From assembly GCF_006874585.1 (NCBI RefSeq), contig NZ_CP029761.1, positions 2,243,001-2,307,000 of the forward strand: a stretch of 64,000 nt of DNA, in the 5' to 3' direction. The notes below the pieces were generated by a model. It was not told the origin of the DNA and made no database searches. It saw only the letters and a program-made list of their open reading frames with translations. A program made the translations under genes and the position numbers. Below are positions 26,320-33,683 of this stretch, piece after piece (positions within the stretch are counted from its first letter, which is position 1; each line of letters begins with the position of its first letter). Source of the DNA: Sphingomonas sp. IC081 (GTDB lineage: Bacteria > Pseudomonadota > Alphaproteobacteria > Sphingomonadales > Sphingomonadaceae).

Positions 26320-26577
26320 GAAAAATACAGCAATTTCAGGAACTTTCAGGCCGCAGTTGACTGCCCCGGGAATCGAGCTTTTGCGTGGCTCGAAGGCTGG
26401 GGATAACTGGCCCGAAGCCTCGATAATGACCGCAAAAAAATCGAATTCAAGACTTGTTGTGCGCTGCGGAATCGGAGACACATTTGAACAGGGCCGAGGG
26501 ACCCTGGGAAACGCGCCCGGAAGCACCCCGAAGCCCAGCCGCTTTAACCAGCGGCGCCCTATGGCTCAAACAGCGCG
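26320..26577. other. leader region before the mini-ORF; no gene seen
   Basis: AT-richer stretch with no convincing long ORF. A GCCGCT-TTAACC-AGCGGC hairpin at 26538-26555 ends 22 bases before the extended Shine-Dalgarno, so the 5' part of this small transcript is probably structured. I could not assign a clear -35/-10 pair. Confidence 0.5.
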
Positions 26578-26591
26578 AAAGGAGGTGATCC
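26578..26591 (+). promoter_or_regulatory. 14-nt extended Shine-Dalgarno, perfect complement of 16S rRNA 3' end
   Basis: AAAGGAGGTGATCC pairs without mismatch to the entire GGATCACCTCCTTT tail of 16S rRNA. It ends one base before the ATG of an 18-codon ORF, with seven bases between GGAGG and ATG. The surrounding DNA is not a 16S gene fragment: the bases that precede the tail in 16S rRNA do not match. Confidence 0.85.
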
Positions 26592-26592
26592 G

Positions 26593-26649
26593 ATGTCTCA
26601 TGGTTCAGCAGAGAGGTCGGCTTTTTCCGTCGCGAGGCATTATCGCTGA
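26593..26649 (+). CDS. 18-residue mini-protein behind a perfect ribosome site
   Basis: The frame encodes MSHGSAERSAFSVARHYR and stops at TGA 26647-26649. It is far below the usual ORF cut-off. Support comes from the 14-nt perfect Shine-Dalgarno at ideal spacing, a hairpin just upstream, and a strong intrinsic-type terminator 55 bases downstream, which together look like a compact stand-alone gene. The peptide is basic and has no signal or membrane segment. It might be a functional micro-protein, a leader peptide controlling termination before ilvE (it lacks runs of Leu, Ile or Val codons, which argues against a classical attenuator), or a ribosome-binding decoy RNA. No family recognised. Confidence 0.6.
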   Translation: MSHGSAERSAFSVARHYR

Positions 26650-26703
26650 ATTGAATTCGCGATAAAGGCTTTCGCTGGCGGCACTCCCGGCCGCTGACCA
26701 TGC

Positions 26704-26737
26704 GAAGGGCCGCACCGGGCAACCGGGGCGGCCCTTC
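26704..26737 (+). terminator. strong GC hairpin closing the mini-ORF unit
   Basis: GAAGGGCCGC (26704-26713) pairs perfectly with GCGGCCCTTC (26728-26737); the loop itself contains CCGG-GCAA-CCGG. It is followed by TCATTTGC. It would end a transcript carrying the mini-ORF about 250 bases before ilvE. Confidence 0.8.
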
Positions 26738-26907
26738 TCATTTGCGCTTCCCAAACTTTCGCTCATGACTGACTTTCGCACATGATCGGGCGAATTTCGC
26801 ACTGGCCCTCCCTGAAAACCGGGCGCAAGAGCATGCTGCCGCAGCCTTGGCCGAGTCCCCGGTTCTCCCGCCCTCAACGCCGTGCTAAAGCTATAAGATT
26901 GCGTATC

Positions 26908-26941
26908 AAAATTACTTTGCGGTTGCGCTGCGCGTAATTTT
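26908..26941. promoter_or_regulatory. inverted repeat in the ilvE promoter region
   Basis: AAAATTAC (26908-26915) and GTAATTTT (26934-26941) form perfect 8-base arms 18 bases apart, 44-77 bases before the ilvE ATG in otherwise GC-rich DNA. The AT-rich palindromic character and the target gene would suit an Lrp-type regulator, but the match to an Lrp site is loose. Confidence 0.5.
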
Positions 26942-26984
26942 CATTCAGAGGCACCCGCAACCTTAGTTTAGAGGATCACGTTCG

Positions 26985-28085
26985 ATGGCGACGCTCGCCG
27001 ATGCCGGCCTGACTTTCAGCACTCTGCCCCACCCCGCGCCGACCAGCGCCGAAACGCGCGAGACCATTCTCGCCAACCCCGGCTTCGGCACCAATTTCTC
27101 CGACCACATGGTCGTGGTCGAATGGACCGAAGGGAAGGGATGGCACGATGCCGTGGTAGGCCCGCGTCAGCCGATCGCGCTCGATCCCGCTGCTGCCGTT
27201 CTGCACTATGCCCAGGAAATCTTCGAGGGTCTGAAGGCCTACAAGCAGGCCGACGGCTCGATCGCGCTGTTCCGCCCCGAAGCCAATGCCGCACGCTTCA
27301 ACAAGTCGGCAGAGCGCCTCGCCATGCCCGAACTGCCCGAAGCGCTGTTCATCGAGGCGATCGAACGTCTGGTCCAGGCGGATCGGGACTGGATCCCGGC
27401 AGCCGAAGGCGCCTCGCTCTATCTGCGCCCGTTCATGATCGCCACCGAGGCCTTCCTCGGCGTGCGTCCGGCCAAGAGCTACAAGTTCATCGTCATCGCC
27501 AGCCCGGCGGGCAACTATTTCAAGTCCGGCGCGCCTGCCGTATCGATCTGGGTGTCGGACTACACCCGCGCTGCCCCCGGCGGCACCGGCGCCGCCAAGT
27601 GCGGCGGCAACTATGCCGCCAGCCTGGTGCCGCAGGCGGAGGCAATCTCGCGCGGACATGACCAGGTCGTCTTCCTGGACGCGGCCGAGCACAAGTGGAT
27701 CGAGGAACTGGGGGGCATGAACCTCTACTTCGTGTTCGAGGACGGCACTCTTCTGACCCCGGCCCTCACCGGCACGATCCTGCCCGGCATCACCCGCGAC
27801 AGCCTGCTGCAGCTCGCGCGTGAGGAAGGCCTCAAGGTCGAGGAAGGCAAGTACAGCCTCGACCAGTGGCGTGAAGACGCGACCTCGGGCAAGCTGGTGG
27901 AGACGTTCGCCTGCGGCACCGCCGCGGTGGTCACGCCGGTCGGCAAGGTTTCGGGCCGCGACGGCGCCTTCACCATCGGCTCGGGCGGCCCTGGCCAGCT
28001 TACCGCCAAGCTCAAGAACCGCCTGGTCTCGATCCAGCGCGGCGAAACCCCCGACACGCACGGCTGGATCCACAAGATCGCCTGA
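26985..28085 (+). CDS. ilvE: branched-chain amino acid aminotransferase
   Basis: A 366-residue fold-type IV PLP transaminase, long (eukaryote-like) subclass. Motifs: VLHYAQEIFEGLKAY, LYLRPFMIATEAFLGVRPA, APGGTGAAKCGGNYAAS with the Schiff-base K205, ELGGMNLYFVFEDG, LPGITRDSLLQLA and ETFACGTAAVVTPVG for phosphate binding. It interconverts Leu, Ile and Val with their 2-oxo acids, in the cytosol. The ATG follows GAGGATCACGTTCG. It is a single-gene unit: a palindrome lies upstream and a strong terminator downstream. leuB is 4 kb away on the other strand. Confidence 0.96.
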   Translation: MATLADAGLTFSTLPHPAPTSAETRETILANPGFGTNFSDHMVVVEWTEGKGWHDAVVGPRQPIALDPAAAVLHYAQEIFEGLKAYKQADGSIALFRPEANAARFNKSAERLAMPELPEALFIEAIERLVQADRDWIPAAEGASLYLRPFMIATEAFLGVRPAKSYKFIVIASPAGNYFKSGAPAVSIWVSDYTRAAPGGTGAAKCGGNYAASLVPQAEAISRGHDQVVFLDAAEHKWIEELGGMNLYFVFEDGTLLTPALTGTILPGITRDSLLQLAREEGLKVEEGKYSLDQWREDATSGKLVETFACGTAAVVTPVGKVSGRDGAFTIGSGGPGQLTAKLKNRLVSIQRGETPDTHGWIHKIA

Positions 28086-28107
28086 CCCGATCGGGACAAA
28101 TCAACAA

Positions 28108-28145
28108 GAAAGGGGCGATCGCTTCGGCGACCGCCCCTTTCTTTT
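28108..28145 (+). terminator. intrinsic terminator of ilvE
   Basis: GAAAGGGGCG...CGCCCCTTTC with an inner TCGC-TTCG-GCGA extension and a TTTT tail at 28142-28145, 23 bases after the ilvE stop. A textbook rho-independent terminator. Confidence 0.93.
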
Positions 28146-28185
28146 GCCCGCACTGACCGCGCCGAACGCTCCTGGAAACCGTTTG

Positions 28186-28208
28186 GAATTTCGCGCCAAG
28201 CGAATGTC
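28186..28208. repeat. hairpin of the variable-stem family, copy 4
   Basis: CCGTTTG leads into GAATTTCGC-N5-GCGAATGTC (one mismatch) followed by GCGGCACCAGCC. Flanks agree with copies at 7604 and 14735; here it lies after the ilvE terminator. Confidence 0.65.
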
Positions 28209-28305
28209 GCGGCACCAGCCCGCTTCCTCCACTCGACCACCCACAGGCTACTGCCGATAGGCGGTGGAGTGAGGCCAGCGGCCTGGTGCCGCCCTCGAAA
28301 TGCCC

Positions 28306-28938
28306 TCACATATCGACAATGCCGCTCTGCTGCAGGATCGCCATATGGGTGCGGGTCAGACGCTCTACCGTCTCGTCGATGGACATGTCCGGGCGGACAC
28401 TGTTGCGATAGATACGCGGCCCCAGCATCGCCCATGCGAGCAGGAATGTGGCAAAGACTTGCCCGTCCATGCCTTCGTTTCGCGGGTCCGCCGTGAAATG
28501 GCGTTCAAAACCCGCCGCCATCGCATCGAATGCCGGATAACGGTCGCCGATCCGCCCCGGAGACAGGAACTCCTCCGTCCACAGCGCGACCACATCCGGG
28601 TTCTCGAGCACGAAACGCGTGATGTAGCGCGCGCGCTCCTCGGCGGATTGCGACGACGCGAAGGCCTTGCCCAGCTGCTCAGCCGACCACTCGCGCACTT
28701 CCTCGATCAGGGCCTCGCGGCTCGCGAAATGATAATAGATCGTTGTCCGATTCACCCCCGCCACGCGCGCCACTTCCGAAAGTGAAAGTGCTTCCAGCCC
28801 CTTTTCAGACACCAGACGCACTGCAGTTTCGATCAAGGCAAGATGTGTTTCCTCAAATCCCTTGTTCCGGCGGCGTGCCGCATGCCCATCCATCGATGCT
28901 CCGCGACGTTTTTCAATCATTTGAACCATGCTCGCCAT
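28306..28938 (-). CDS. TetR family transcriptional regulator
   Basis: A 210-residue TetR repressor. The helix-turn-helix is LVSEKGLEALSLSEVARVAGVNRTTIYYHFASREALIEEV (about residues 43-82), followed by an alpha-helical ligand domain without a recognised subfamily. The ATG at 28938 follows GGGAGCATTC; three further in-frame ATG codons within 15 residues leave the exact start open. It is divergent from the YghU-like GST gene across 228 bases that hold a GGGAT-N4-ATCCC palindrome (29035-29048), so control of that GST gene is the simplest guess. Confidence 0.92.
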   Translation of the reverse strand: MASMVQMIEKRRGASMDGHAARRRNKGFEETHLALIETAVRLVSEKGLEALSLSEVARVAGVNRTTIYYHFASREALIEEVREWSAEQLGKAFASSQSAEERARYITRFVLENPDVVALWTEEFLSPGRIGDRYPAFDAMAAGFERHFTADPRNEGMDGQVFATFLLAWAMLGPRIYRNSVRPDMSIDETVERLTRTHMAILQQSGIVDM

Positions 28939-29034
28939 GAATGCTCCCGCCGCGTGAACGCTGTCAACGATTGCAGGCGCCCCAAGTTCCCATACTTTCG
29001 TCTAGTTCTTCGTGCACATCGCTGATTTCACCTT

Positions 29035-29048
29035 GGGATTATCATCCC
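29035..29048. promoter_or_regulatory. short palindrome between TetR and GST genes
   Basis: GGGAT-TATC-ATCCC, perfect 5-base arms in the divergent intergenic space. Candidate operator for the TetR protein; arms are short, so chance occurrence is possible. Confidence 0.35.
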
Positions 29049-29166
29049 GATGGCGAACCCGGCGCCCCGGCTCGACATCGTGAAAAACGACATGCGGACA
29101 TGGGTTGCCGCCTCCCTGCGGGCTACCTACCTCCGCTGTTCCTCACAGCCACGAAAGCCCCTCTCC

Positions 29167-30015
29167 ATGAGCACATCTTCCTATACGCCGCCCAAAGTCT
29201 GGACCTGGGACAAGGACAATGGCGGTGAATGGGCCAAGACCAACCGCCCCGTCTCCGGTGCGACGCACGAATCCGAATTGCCGCGCGGGCAACATGCGCT
29301 GCAGCTTCACTCGCTGGGCACGCCGAATGGCCAGAAGGTCACGATCATGCTCGAGGAACTGCTCGCAGCGGGCGTCGCCGAGGCGGAATACGATGCCTGG
29401 CTGATCGACATCGGCAAGGGTGACCAGTTCGGCTCCGGCTTCGTGGCGATCAACCCGAACTCGAAGATCCCCGCCCTTGTCGACTATTCGGGCGACGAAC
29501 CCGTCCGCGTGTTCGAATCCGGCGCGATCCTGTTCTACCTTGCCGAAAAGTTCGGAAAGTTCCTGCCTGCGACCCAGCCCGCCCGCACGGAATGCATGTC
29601 GTGGCTGATGTGGCAGATGGGCACGGCACCGATGATCGGCGGCGGTTTCGGCCATTTCTACGCTTATGCGCCTGAAAAGTACGAATACCCGATCAACCGT
29701 TACGCCATGGAAACCAAGCGCATCCTCGACGTGGCCGACAAGCGCCTCGCGGTTTCGCGCTATCTTGCCGGGGACGAATACACGATCGCCGACATCGCCT
29801 GCTACGGCTGGTTCGGCGGTTTCCTGCGCGGCGACGCCTATGGCGACGCGGCGACGTTCCTCGAGGTGCCGAGTTACACCAATCTCGTGCGCTGGGGCGA
29901 TGAACTCGCCGCTCGCAAGGGCATCCAGCGCGGCCGCATCGTCAACCGCAACGGCGAAGGCTTCGTGCGCGAACGCCACTCGGCCGCCGACATCGACGCC
30001 GTGCTTGCCGGATAA
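29167..30015 (+). CDS. yghU: YghU-like glutathione-dependent disulfide-bond oxidoreductase
   Basis: A 282-residue GST-superfamily protein of the nu class (YghU/YfcG type). After MSTSSYTPPKVWTWDKDNGGEWAKTNRPVSGATHE comes the thioredoxin-like domain LHSLGTPNGQKVTIMLEEL, with Thr-Pro-Asn in the active site as in YghU, then INPNSKIPALVD and VFESGAILFYLAEKFGKFLP for glutathione binding, and the all-helical C-terminal domain with YTIADIACYGWFGG. YghU reduces disulfides using two glutathiones. The ATG at 29167 reproduces the family N-terminus; the open frame upstream does not. Divergent TetR gene suggests inducible expression. Confidence 0.92.
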   Translation: MSTSSYTPPKVWTWDKDNGGEWAKTNRPVSGATHESELPRGQHALQLHSLGTPNGQKVTIMLEELLAAGVAEAEYDAWLIDIGKGDQFGSGFVAINPNSKIPALVDYSGDEPVRVFESGAILFYLAEKFGKFLPATQPARTECMSWLMWQMGTAPMIGGGFGHFYAYAPEKYEYPINRYAMETKRILDVADKRLAVSRYLAGDEYTIADIACYGWFGGFLRGDAYGDAATFLEVPSYTNLVRWGDELAARKGIQRGRIVNRNGEGFVRERHSAADIDAVLAG

Positions 30016-30125
30016 GCACAGACACGCGCGGACTTCGCCTCGCCACGGGGCGTCGTCCGCGTACCGGTGCCGTAATCAGTGATGAACGGAGCCCTGCCGG
30101 AAAAAGCTCTCTTTCAGGGAGAGCC

Positions 30126-30200
30126 TGGCTGGGGCGGCAGGATTCGAACCTGCGAATGCCGGTACCAAAAACCGGTGCCTTACCACTTGGCGACGCCCCA
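30126..30200 (-). tRNA. tRNA-Gln (anticodon TTG)
   Basis: Read on the minus strand: acceptor stem TGGGGCG pairs with CGCCCCA, D arm GCCAAGTGGTAAGGC, anticodon arm CCGGT-TTTTGGT-ACCGG with anticodon TTG, and T arm GCAGG-TTCGAAT-CCTGC. Discriminator G and an encoded CCA end the gene. No integrase or duplicated 3' end is seen nearby, so it does not look like an active attachment site. Confidence 0.95.
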
Positions 30201-30522
30201 GCAGGGAATGCGCGCTTAGCGGGTTCGTTTGGTCCTGAAAAGAGGCTTCCGCAGAAGTTTTCCGCAGGAGATATGCTCCCCCTGCACGGTACGGCCCGCC
30301 GGGCATGCCGCCTGCCCCTTCCCATGCCAGGACATCGCGCGCCACAAAAGGCCTGGTCGGCACCAAGAAATCTCCTGCGGACATGCGGAATTTGAGGGTA
30401 TTTCGCGAGTCGACTGGCGCCGATTTCAGTTTTTTGCAGGCAAGATGCATAAAGCGCAATGAATGGAGCTCCCGGCACGCCGCACCGGCATCCAATCTCA
30501 AAAACCCCCACTCAATTGCGTT
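30201..30522. other. intergenic region between tRNA-Gln and the 56-aa ORF; no gene seen
   Basis: No frame has convincing codon bias. It holds a widely spaced perfect inverted repeat, TCCGCAGGAGAT (30261-30272) and ATCTCCTGCGGA (30370-30381), which could be the ends of a short inserted element or a large RNA stem. Codon-like signal is absent between the arms. Confidence 0.5.
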
Positions 30523-30604
30523 AAATGCAACAAAAAGCGATCTTGTTGCATTTGCGGAAACTGTCCTGCGGCGGCAAATGGGCCTCAGATGTTGCACTGC
30601 AACA
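30523..30604 (+). promoter_or_regulatory. cluster of TGTTGCA operator half-sites
   Basis: Two perfect palindromes: AAATGCAACAA-N9-TTGTTGCATTT (30523-30553) and TGTTGCA-C-TGCAACA (30590-30604). Together they give four TGTTGCA half-sites within 82 bases, ending 22 bases before the ATG of a 56-aa ORF. The pattern suggests cooperative binding of a dimeric regulator over the promoter. The regulator is unknown. Confidence 0.7.
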
Positions 30605-30626
30605 CACACATTACACCGAGGTCCCG

Positions 30627-30797
30627 ATGTTTTCTCTGCTTTCGCTCTATTTTGCCGCGCGCCGCGATGTCGTTCTTGCTGAACGCTACATGCCCGCCCT
30701 TGCCGACAAGGCCGTTGCCGAAGCCGCTGACGCCCAGCCCGTCGCGACTGAAACCGAAGTCGCCGCACCGGCTGAAAAGCTGCCTCTCGCGGCCTGA
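30627..30797 (+). CDS. small hypothetical protein, 56 residues
   Basis: Starts at ATG 30627 after CGAGGTCCCG. The product opens with a hydrophobic-then-basic stretch, MFSLLSLYFAARRDVVLAER, and continues as an Ala/Glu/Val-rich acidic tail (EAADAQPVATETEVAAPAEK) ending LPLAA. The short N-terminal segment may associate with membrane but is too short for a clear span. Codon bias is strongly coding, and the double palindrome upstream plus a hairpin 35 bases downstream mark it as a regulated single-gene unit. No family recognised. Confidence 0.65.
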   Translation: MFSLLSLYFAARRDVVLAERYMPALADKAVAEAADAQPVATETEVAAPAEKLPLAA

Positions 30798-30831
30798 TCG
30801 GACCCGAAGTCCGATCCGGCTGCCTCAAAGC

Positions 30832-30858
30832 AGCCCCAGCCGTCCGCCTGGGGCTTCC
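30832..30858 (+). terminator. hairpin after the 56-aa ORF
   Basis: AGCCCCAG-N8-CTGGGGCT followed by TCCTCG. A preceding small GGACccgaaGTCC stem lies at the stop codon. The T tract is weak. Confidence 0.5.
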
Positions 30859-31177
30859 TCGTGCAGGGCCTCGAGGTCGAGCCTGAATGTCAGGTCGGCG
30901 GTTGGATCCTGAACTTGCGGATTACCGGTTCAGCCGATCACCCGGCAGGCCCGCCGCATGAGCCGCCACGGGCCGTATGCCATCGAAACGGCACGATCAC
31001 CTTCGCAGCGGACGAGGTGATTGCTCCTTAAGCACCCCCAGAAAATGCTGCACCGCATCAGGCGGTGCATGAAATGCACCGAACGCGGCCTTGAAGGCAC
31101 CCGGTTCGCGCCAGCACGAACCCGTAAAGATCGAGCCGTTCGGCGATGGCCCCACGGACCGCCATGAGCCCTTCGCC
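30856..31177. other. intergenic region with weak coding-like frame
   Basis: A GTG-started frame at 30861-31031 (56 codons, ending FAADEVIAP) has moderate third-position G/C bias but no good ribosome site and overlaps the terminator stem, so I do not call it a gene. A perfect TGCACCGC-N5-GCGGTGCA hairpin is at 31049-31069. Confidence 0.4.
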
Positions 31178-31287
31178 TTGGAGCGTTTTCCAATATGGCG
31201 AGGCCCGCGCGATCACGCAGGAAACGCGCAAAACCAAAATCTTGGAGCAGCGGATCCGATGCGAACGGATCGGAAAACGGCTCTAAA
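31178..31287. repeat. RIME-like intergenic mosaic element
   Basis: The segment starts TTGGAGCGTTTTCC, contains AACGCGCAAAACCAAAATCT and a second palindromic half around CGGATCCG and CGGATCGG, and ends GGAAAACGGCTCTAAAG. The outer GAGCGTTTTCC and GGAAAACGGCTC are inverted. The order and wording resemble the Rhizobium intergenic mosaic element family (from memory). Its right edge overlaps the stop codon of the MaoC gene by three bases. Confidence 0.65.
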
Positions 31288-32461
31288 GCGGCAGCGACAC
31301 CGTGGCAGAGCCCTTGAGGATCGTCGCCCCGTCCTGCGTTGTCATCCGGGTTTCGACGGTGACCACCGGCATGCCGAACTCGCTGGTCTCCTGCTTGTCG
31401 GTCACGACGGCGTCCACGTAAGTCACGTCGCCTTCGAAGGCCGGGCTGCGGAACTGGGTCTTAGAGTGCCAGATGTAACCTTGGTGCCCCGCCCAGTAGG
31501 CCACCGTATCGAGGTGCCAGGCATTCATCGACGAGCCATAGCCATAAGCACCGCCCATGCCGACCTTTTCCGCCTTCTCGGGATTGATGTGGCCGGAACT
31601 GGGGCCATGGAACAAGCCATCCCCCTGTCGGGGATCGATCTTGCGGGCTTCGAAATCGTAAGCCATGTCGCCGCCGAAACCGGCGTCTTCCTGCGCCGGA
31701 TCGTGAATACCCTCGGGCGCGTTCCAGCGCCAGGTGCCCCAGATGTTCTGCCGGTGCGCGCGGCATTCCAGCGCAAAGGTCACCCGGCTGTGCGGCCCGA
31801 TCGCCCGGCGCGGCAGCGTATCGCCGACCTTGACCGCGCCCCAGCGCGGCGAAACCCCGTCCCGGCCTGACTTGATCCAGTCCAGCCGGATCCTGGCCAC
31901 TTCATCCAGTTCCGCCCTCGTCCAGAGCTTCGGGCTGCGGCTCTCCTTGTCGTAGACCTTGCGCTTGTTCGCCTCCTCGACGAGGTAGCGGATCGAGGTT
32001 GCCCGCTCCTTGGCGACCAGCGCGCCATGCTGGTTGCGGTGCACGGTATCGCCATCGGCAAACATCGTCGGTCCGGCAAAGCCGGTATCGGCGATGCGAT
32101 AGCCGGCAAAAGTCCGTTCCTGCGTCAACTTGTCGCCAGGGCGGACGGGATTGCCGTAGAACCACCATTCCTCCCCCGCAAAGATCAGGTGCGATCCTGG
32201 AACCTTGCCGATACAGGACGGGTGGCAGCCGTGGCCATAGTCCATCGCCACGGTGAAGCTCTGCGGCGCGACAATGCCGCCGAAAGCGCTGGATCGCGCG
32301 AAATTCTCGTCCCAGTGCAGGGGGTTGGCATAGTCCATCGCCTGCACCCAGCGGCGGATGTCGGTAGCGTTGCAAGGGTCCCAGAACTCCGCGAAGATAA
32401 CCGGCTTGCCCACCCACTTGTCGACGTCGCTGGTGTCCAGCACCGCATCCCCTTCGGCCAT
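31283..32461 (-). CDS. MaoC-like double-hotdog dehydratase
   Basis: A 392-residue protein with an N-terminal FAS1-type hotdog domain (about residues 20-190, with DIRRWVQAMDYANPLHWDENFA and GGIVAPQSFTVAMDYG) and a C-terminal MaoC hotdog (about 215-385, with the KVGDTLPRRAIGPHSRVTFA entry and GHQGYIWHSKTQFRSPAFEGDVTYVDAVV). The hydratase motif D-x4-H is recognisable as ANPLHWD in the first half. Such proteins hydrate enoyl-CoAs or dehydrate hydroxyacyl-CoAs. The ATG at 32461 follows GGAGAGTGGA; the longer frame is not homologous. Divergent from an SDR gene (202 bases), with which it may form an acyl-CoA pathway. Confidence 0.88.
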   Translation of the reverse strand: MAEGDAVLDTSDVDKWVGKPVIFAEFWDPCNATDIRRWVQAMDYANPLHWDENFARSSAFGGIVAPQSFTVAMDYGHGCHPSCIGKVPGSHLIFAGEEWWFYGNPVRPGDKLTQERTFAGYRIADTGFAGPTMFADGDTVHRNQHGALVAKERATSIRYLVEEANKRKVYDKESRSPKLWTRAELDEVARIRLDWIKSGRDGVSPRWGAVKVGDTLPRRAIGPHSRVTFALECRAHRQNIWGTWRWNAPEGIHDPAQEDAGFGGDMAYDFEARKIDPRQGDGLFHGPSSGHINPEKAEKVGMGGAYGYGSSMNAWHLDTVAYWAGHQGYIWHSKTQFRSPAFEGDVTYVDAVVTDKQETSEFGMPVVTVETRMTTQDGATILKGSATVSLPL

Positions 32462-32663
32462 TCCACTCTCTCCGCATGCCTGTTTGCCTGACGGTGTTCC
32501 ACCACCGCGCGCGGCCCGCCTGTCCGAAGGTGCAGCCTGATCGGCAATCGGCGCAAGCGCGCTGGAGCGATACTTACCGGCCCTGCGCATTCCTGCCGCG
32601 CGAGGCTTGGCCAAGTTGCGCTAGCGCTGGGTCAAACAGCGAATCGCGGGAGATGACGTCGCC

Positions 32664-33458
32664 ATGAAGATCGACAACACGCTGGCCGCCGTGGTCACCG
32701 GCGGCGCCTCGGGCCTGGGCCGGGCCAGCGCCAGGGCTCTGGCCGATGCGGGCGTGAAGGTCGCCGTGTTCGACATCAGCGAGGAAGCGGGCGAGGCGTT
32801 CGCCGCAGAAATCGGCGGCGTGTTCTGCAAGGTCAACATCCTCGACGAGGACAGCGTCGAGGCCGGTTTTGCCAAGGCCCGCGCCGCGCACGGGCAGGAG
32901 CGCGTGGTGGTCCATTGCGCCGTGGTCGCAGGCGGCGGCAAGACCGTCTCGTTCGACAAGACCACCGGCGGCTACAAGCGCATGGCGACCGAGCAGATCG
33001 CCAGGACCGCCGAGGGCGTGTTCACCGCCTCGTACCGCGTCGCCTCGATCGCAGCTCTGGGCATGGCGGGCTCCGATCCCGTCAACGATGATGGCGAGCG
33101 TGGCTGCATCATTTTCACCTCGTCGGCGGCATCGCAGGACGGGCAGATCGGCCAGGTCGCCTATGGCGGCGGCAAGGGCGCGGTGAACGCCATGGTGCTG
33201 CCGATGGCGCGCGACCTCATGGATCTGGGAATCCGCGTCAACGCCATCCTGCCCGGCACTTTCGCCACGCCGCCGATGCTGCGCGTGAAGGAAATGAACG
33301 AGGCGGTCTACGAAGGACTTGGCAAGGCCGTGCCCTTCCCCAAGCGGCTCGGCAACCCGGACGAGTTCGCCTCGCTGGTGCTGGAACTGACGCGCAACAC
33401 CTATTTCAACGCCCAGTGCATCCGCCTCGACGGCGGCATCCGCATGCCGCCGAAATAG
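32664..33458 (+). CDS. SDR family dehydrogenase (HSD17B10-like)
   Basis: A 264-residue short-chain dehydrogenase with the cofactor loop VTGGASGLGRASARAL, the NAD-preferring FDIS after strand 2, and the catalytic VAYGGGKGAV (YxxxK). The substrate Ser is in FTSSAASQDGQIGQ. Overall pattern, including the long loop before the SSAA segment, matches type 2 3-hydroxyacyl-CoA dehydrogenases. In the NNAG position the sequence has HCAVVAGG, a deviation seen in this subgroup. It starts at ATG 32664 after GGGAGATGACGTCGCC. It likely oxidises the hydroxyacyl-CoA made by the divergent MaoC protein. Confidence 0.9.
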   Translation: MKIDNTLAAVVTGGASGLGRASARALADAGVKVAVFDISEEAGEAFAAEIGGVFCKVNILDEDSVEAGFAKARAAHGQERVVVHCAVVAGGGKTVSFDKTTGGYKRMATEQIARTAEGVFTASYRVASIAALGMAGSDPVNDDGERGCIIFTSSAASQDGQIGQVAYGGGKGAVNAMVLPMARDLMDLGIRVNAILPGTFATPPMLRVKEMNEAVYEGLGKAVPFPKRLGNPDEFASLVLELTRNTYFNAQCIRLDGGIRMPPK

Positions 33459-33683
33459 GCGGCCGCCTCCGCGCAGATGAAGGGGCGCGTTGGCAGGCAG
33501 GAATTGGCCGAGATGCTCGAAATTTCGCGTAACCGTGCTGGCGGTGCCGAAGTCACCAGCCGGTTTGCGGACTGAGAGCGACCGGATCGCTCGCTTGCGG
33601 GGAACGATGCCGCCGGCGCAATTCCTCCTGTTGCGCCAACACATGCCTTGACTCTCGAATGCTGCGAGGGCCAAGCGGCGGCG

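Noticed and set aside
26578..26591. possible 16S rRNA 3'-end fragment
   Set aside because: Only the 14-base tail matches; the bases expected before it in 16S rRNA are absent, so it is a Shine-Dalgarno, not an rRNA remnant.
30126..30200. tRNA-Gln as an integration site of a genomic island
   Set aside because: No integrase, no repeat of the tRNA 3' end within the window.
33477..33575. 32-codon frame MKGRVGRQELAEMLEISRN... between SDR and ClC genes
   Set aside because: No ribosome site and too short to judge; may be a chance frame downstream of the SDR gene.
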